Assembly (NCBI GenBank): GCA_027603945.1
Contig: JADIIU010000107.1
Span: forward strand, 1 to 44,151
Length of the DNA stretch: 44,151 nt
Source of the DNA: Terramyces sp. JEL0728
Lineage: Eukaryota; Chytridiomycota; Chytridiomycetes; Rhizophydiales; Terramycetaceae
Direction of reading: 5' to 3'
A program made the translations under genes and the position numbers. The notes under the pieces are model-generated. The model was not told where the DNA came from and did not search any database. It worked only from the letters and a program-made list of their open reading frames with translations. Positions 41,429-44,151 of the stretch are shown in pieces (position 1 is the first letter of the stretch; every line of letters begins with the position of its first letter).

Positions 41429-41911
41429 TCAAGAAAATCCACCAAAGAGATTCAAAACATCAGTGAGCGCTTGAAGAAAAGATCCAATTTCATATTCTCC
41501 CAAAGGAATTCTACAAATTGGGCAGCTGTAATGATTCCGCAGCCATGTATCGATGCAAGCTGTGTGAAATACCGTCTTGCATTGTCGTTTACAAACAAGT
41601 ATCCGTTCAGTATTTACAGCCTCGTAGCAGATGGGGCAGTCTGAAAACAATTGATCATCGCTGACGAATACACAATATTGGTGATTAGTAGAATCTTTGA
41701 TTTCAAAAAGCTTTGCTCCTTTACTAGATGTTTTCTTTACCCACATTGAAAGCTGCTTGCCTGCTAGTTCATCGTGGTCAAGATTAATTTGTTTGAGCAA
41801 CTCTGAGTAAGCGACTGAAGTGGATCTTTCGCGTAGTTGCAAGTAAGCTTCCACTATTTGCGCACAGTCTCGCCATTCCTCCTTCAAGTGTTTTCCAGAT
41901 TGAAGCAGCAT
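41429..41911 (-). CDS. Variant RING (C4HC3) zinc-finger protein
   Basis: A single exon of 160 residues. The ligand pattern is CPIC-x11-C-x3-C-x4-H-x2-C-x12-CPIC (about residues 93-136: CPICYEAV ... VCKRQCKTVFHTAC ... SCPIC). A classic RING-H2 would have His where TVFH has Thr; the extra Cys four residues upstream gives the C4HC3 order of RINGv/Nse1-type fingers. The N-terminal 90 residues are helical with a possible winged-helix segment (YSELLKQINLDHDELAGKQL). Candidates are the SMC5/6 subunit Nse1 (usually ~250 residues) or another small E3 ligase; I cannot decide. The gap 41912-42238 shows only a doubtful 54-codon frame. Confidence 0.7.
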   Translation of the reverse strand: MLLQSGKHLKEEWRDCAQIVEAYLQLRERSTSVAYSELLKQINLDHDELAGKQLSMWVKKTSSKGAKLFEIKDSTNHQYCVFVSDDQLFSDCPICYEAVNTERILVCKRQCKTVFHTACIDTWLRNHYSCPICRIPLGEYEIGSFLQALTDVLNLFGGFS

Positions 41912-42238
41912 GGATTTGGGAAAGCTAAATTTTGGCGGTCCATGTCATGGGTCTTGTGTTCACGGTAAACAGACAGTCAAAAAGTATTTGCTGACTTTCA
42001 ATAAGGTTGTGAATTATGTATGGAATAACCATGTAGCACTTATTCCAGTCGATGAGATATGTTGCTCAATTTGAAATTTGCCATACACCAACGTCCTCAA
42101 TCAGCACTACTCGACTACACGCGTTTTAAAATAGATTTGCTTGCGCTATTAATCTTTATTCTATTTATTTGAAGTTCATCACCACACGCCACCTTCTGGC
42201 CGAAATAGGACAAATTAAATTTAGAAAATTTCAACAAA

Positions 42239-42961
42239 ATGACCTCTCGCTTCCTGCCTTCAGTCGCATTCCTCATCCATCAACACCATATTCCCGAATC
42301 TGCAATTGCAACTATTATAGGAACAGGTCCAAAAAGCCGTATCTTGAAAGGGGACATTTTAGCGTTCCTCAGTGGATTCTCTATTGCACACTCCAGCCCA
42401 GAAACAGAATCAATATACTCTATCGATATTAATACAGCCGCGCTATCATCTATCGGATTACCAGTCAACGATTTGATTTCAACTGCCATTTTGAAAAAAG
42501 TAGATTTGTTGAATGTATCTCCAGTTTGTGCACTAGTCAGGGAATCTAGGTTTGGAGACTTGAATGTGAATATCGATGGCACCGGAATCACAGCATCTAT
42601 ACTTGGGAAATTAAAACGAACTGATAAATTACCTGCGTTCAAAATAATTGACTCTTTGGCTCTAGGACAACGTTACGAAACTCCAGACTACCATCTGGAA
42701 GGCAAAGATGCGGTGATCTCTATTAATCAAATATCTGTGCCGCAAGAAAATGATGATATAATAGATATCCTTGGAGATTATTCTGGAAAGAGTTCTCCTT
42801 CCCAGCCAGCATCCAGCGATCTATTCGAGTTACCTCAAGTTGGTTCCAGCGTTCGGGTTGAAGTTACTGTCAATGAAAAATTAGACTCAAAGAAAGCGCA
42901 ATCCTTCCTGTCAAAAATCAAAGAGATGGTTGAAAACAAACCACAAGAATTACTGAAATAA
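42239..42961 (+). CDS. Pyruvate dehydrogenase E3-binding-like protein (PDX1-type), no lipoyl domain
   Basis: An intron-less ORF of 240 residues. Residues about 7-45 (PSVAFLIHQHHIPESAIATI, GTGPKSRILKGDILAFL) are a peripheral-subunit-binding domain as found in dihydrolipoyl acyltransferases and in the E3-binding protein PDX1/PDHX. The rest lacks the HxxxDG acyltransferase active site and resembles the shortened C-terminal part of fungal Pdx1. No lipoyl domain precedes the binding domain; the ATG at 42239 is six residues before it and the upstream DNA has no coding signal. It should anchor dihydrolipoamide dehydrogenase to the PDH core. Could also be an unrelated protein that acquired the domain. 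Confidence 0.7.
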   Translation: MTSRFLPSVAFLIHQHHIPESAIATIIGTGPKSRILKGDILAFLSGFSIAHSSPETESIYSIDINTAALSSIGLPVNDLISTAILKKVDLLNVSPVCALVRESRFGDLNVNIDGTGITASILGKLKRTDKLPAFKIIDSLALGQRYETPDYHLEGKDAVISINQISVPQENDDIIDILGDYSGKSSPSQPASSDLFELPQVGSSVRVEVTVNEKLDSKKAQSFLSKIKEMVENKPQELLK

Positions 42962-43234
42962 AGTGATTGTGATTTATTTATGTCTTTGTACTAAATTTCT
43001 ATTTTGGTCTGATTACAGCCTCAGCTTGCCGTTTGGACTTGCTTGACTCATTGAATTTAGTGAGCGATATTCCTTGAATTCTCAGTTATGAAGAGTGGCC
43101 GGTTCGGAAGTATCCAGCACTGATATCCAAACCTGAATGGAACTTTTCCTAGAATTTCCTCGCAACTTTTTAATTAATGCTTTTGGTGCAACTGATATAT
43201 AAAAAGCAATGGAAATATTTTTTACCCCATAATA

Positions 43235-44151
43235 ATGCCTGAAAAACAGAAAGATGAATTCCTAGTTGCGCTCGGCAAAGACTTCCTTGCTGGCGGTGTA
43301 TCTGCTGTAGTTTCCAAAACTGCTACTTCCCCCATTGAAAGAGTGAAGCTCATTATTCAAACTCAAGATGCGAATCCCAAAATCATCTCTGGTGAAGTCC
43401 CAAGATACACTGGGTTCTTTAGCACTTTTGGTCGAGTGTATAGAGAACAAGGTCTCGCTGCGTTCTGGAGAGGTAATGTTGCCAACTGCATTCGATATTT
43501 CCCAACGCAAGCAATCAACTTGGCTTCCAAAGATAGCATCAAAGCTGCATTCCCGAAATACAACCCAAACACCGATTTCTGGAAATTTTTTGCAATTAAT
43601 TTAACTTCAGGTGGATTAGCTGGTGCATTGTCTCTCTCTGTAATCTATCCATTAGATTATGCTCGTACTAGACTTGCTGCCGACGTTGGTGGTGGCAAAC
43701 GACAATTCAGTGGGTTGTGGGATTGCTTGGTGAAAACCTCAAAGGGACCTAAAGGGTTCTTCTCCATCTACCAAGGCTTTGGTGTTGGATTGGCTGGTAT
43801 CGTTGGATATCGCGGTGTTCAATTTGGGTTAAACGACACAATCAAGGGATTGAATCCATACGACAAAGAAACCTCATTCAGGGGCATCTTGTCTAAATGG
43901 ATCACCGCGCAAGTTTCAGTTATTGTTTCTTCTTATCCAGTGTATCCTTTGGATACTATTCGAAGAAGACTCCAAATGCAGTCTGAAAAACCAGTCAACG
44001 AACGCTTGTACAATGGCACTGCTGACTGCTTCAGGAAAATTGTCAAGAACGAAGGAGTAACTGCGCTGTTCAAAGGTGCTGGTGCAAATGTATTCCGAAG
44101 TGTCGGCGCAGCTTTGGTTTTGGTTCTTTACGGAGAGGCTCAAGCCATTCT
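43235..44151 (+). CDS. Mitochondrial ADP/ATP carrier-like protein, 3' end outside window
   Basis: An open frame of 305 codons running off the window, missing only a few C-terminal residues. Three SLC25 repeats: KDFLAGGVSAVVSKTATSPIERVKLIIQTQ, SGGLAGALSLSVIYPLDYARTRLAADVGGG and YPVYPLDTIRRRLQMQ, with the linked AFWRGNVANCIRYFPTQAIN and ALFKGAGANVFRSVGAALVLVLYGE that are specific to the ADP/ATP carrier subfamily. However, the signature RRRMMM reads RRRLQM (residues 243-248), and helix 4 has GYRGVQFGLND where most carriers have IYRAAYFGxYD. It imports ADP and exports ATP if canonical. Transport specificity is therefore uncertain. Confidence 0.9.
   Translation, partial: MPEKQKDEFLVALGKDFLAGGVSAVVSKTATSPIERVKLIIQTQDANPKIISGEVPRYTGFFSTFGRVYREQGLAAFWRGNVANCIRYFPTQAINLASKDSIKAAFPKYNPNTDFWKFFAINLTSGGLAGALSLSVIYPLDYARTRLAADVGGGKRQFSGLWDCLVKTSKGPKGFFSIYQGFGVGLAGIVGYRGVQFGLNDTIKGLNPYDKETSFRGILSKWITAQVSVIVSSYPVYPLDTIRRRLQMQSEKPVNERLYNGTADCFRKIVKNEGVTALFKGAGANVFRSVGAALVLVLYGEAQAI

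Noticed and set aside
41910..42074. 54-residue plus-strand ORF whose ATG overlaps the RING gene's ATG on the other strand
   Set aside because: No conserved motif, and the shared CATG start is probably coincidence; kept only as a note.

Overview
This is a nuclear segment from a very compact eukaryotic genome using the standard genetic code. I place about 30 protein genes in 44 kb, on both strands, often 13-60 nt apart. No tRNA, rRNA, transposon or CRISPR was recognised. The defining property is the introns. Restoring reading frames by comparison with known families gives about 80 introns, nearly all 19-22 nt (mode 20, longest single one 25). They start GTNNG or GTAA and end with a CTAAY, TTAAY or TGAY branch-point-like element a few bases before AG.

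The gene set points to an opisthokont, most likely an early-diverging zoosporic relative of fungi (chytrid, rozellid or aphelid grade). It encodes a flagellar axoneme protein (radial spoke head RSP4/6), a transition-zone tectonic, a Tubby-domain protein, aerobic mitochondrial functions (Rieske protein, COX20, adrenodoxin reductase, ADP/ATP-type carrier), STK32/YANK kinases and a fungal-type ARS-binding-protein-2-like factor. Microsporidia also have very short introns, but the flagellar and respiratory genes exclude a canonical microsporidian. The taxonomic placement is inference.

Layout: 0.1-4.5 kb holds an aminotransferase, an ARID/Abp2-like DNA-binding protein and seryl-tRNA synthetase. 5-17.2 kb holds three paralogous YANK-type AGC kinases, interrupted by eIF3b, RSP4/6, a mitochondrial GGQ release factor, a cyclic-nucleotide-binding-domain protein and a YCII protein. 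17.3-21.7 kb (minus strand) holds fibrillarin, Ras, a small conserved protein, a class A-like GPCR and ALG13. 22-25.6 kb holds a Tubby fusion protein and a catalytically dead OTU-like protein. 25.8-29.4 kb holds a sugar isomerase-like TIM barrel, SF3A3/Prp9, COX20 and mitochondrial uL10. 29.4-37.5 kb (minus) holds GID7/WDR26, RNA polymerase III subunit C82, Rieske, COG2 and CDK8. 37.7-44.1 kb holds tectonic, adrenodoxin reductase, a variant-RING protein, a short pyruvate-dehydrogenase E3-binding protein and an ADP/ATP-type carrier cut by the window end.

The most unusual signals are: the uniform ~20-nt introns; two places in fibrillarin where two complete ~20-nt introns abut with no exon between them; an identical 10-mer, TTGACGCGTT, within 15 nt of the ATG of all three ciliary genes; C-terminal tails with recurrent SPLR motifs in the kinase paralogues; and a pseudo-OTU protein with ubiquitin-interacting motifs. 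All exon coordinates are hand-derived from frame continuity and protein-family expectation. Transcript data were not available.
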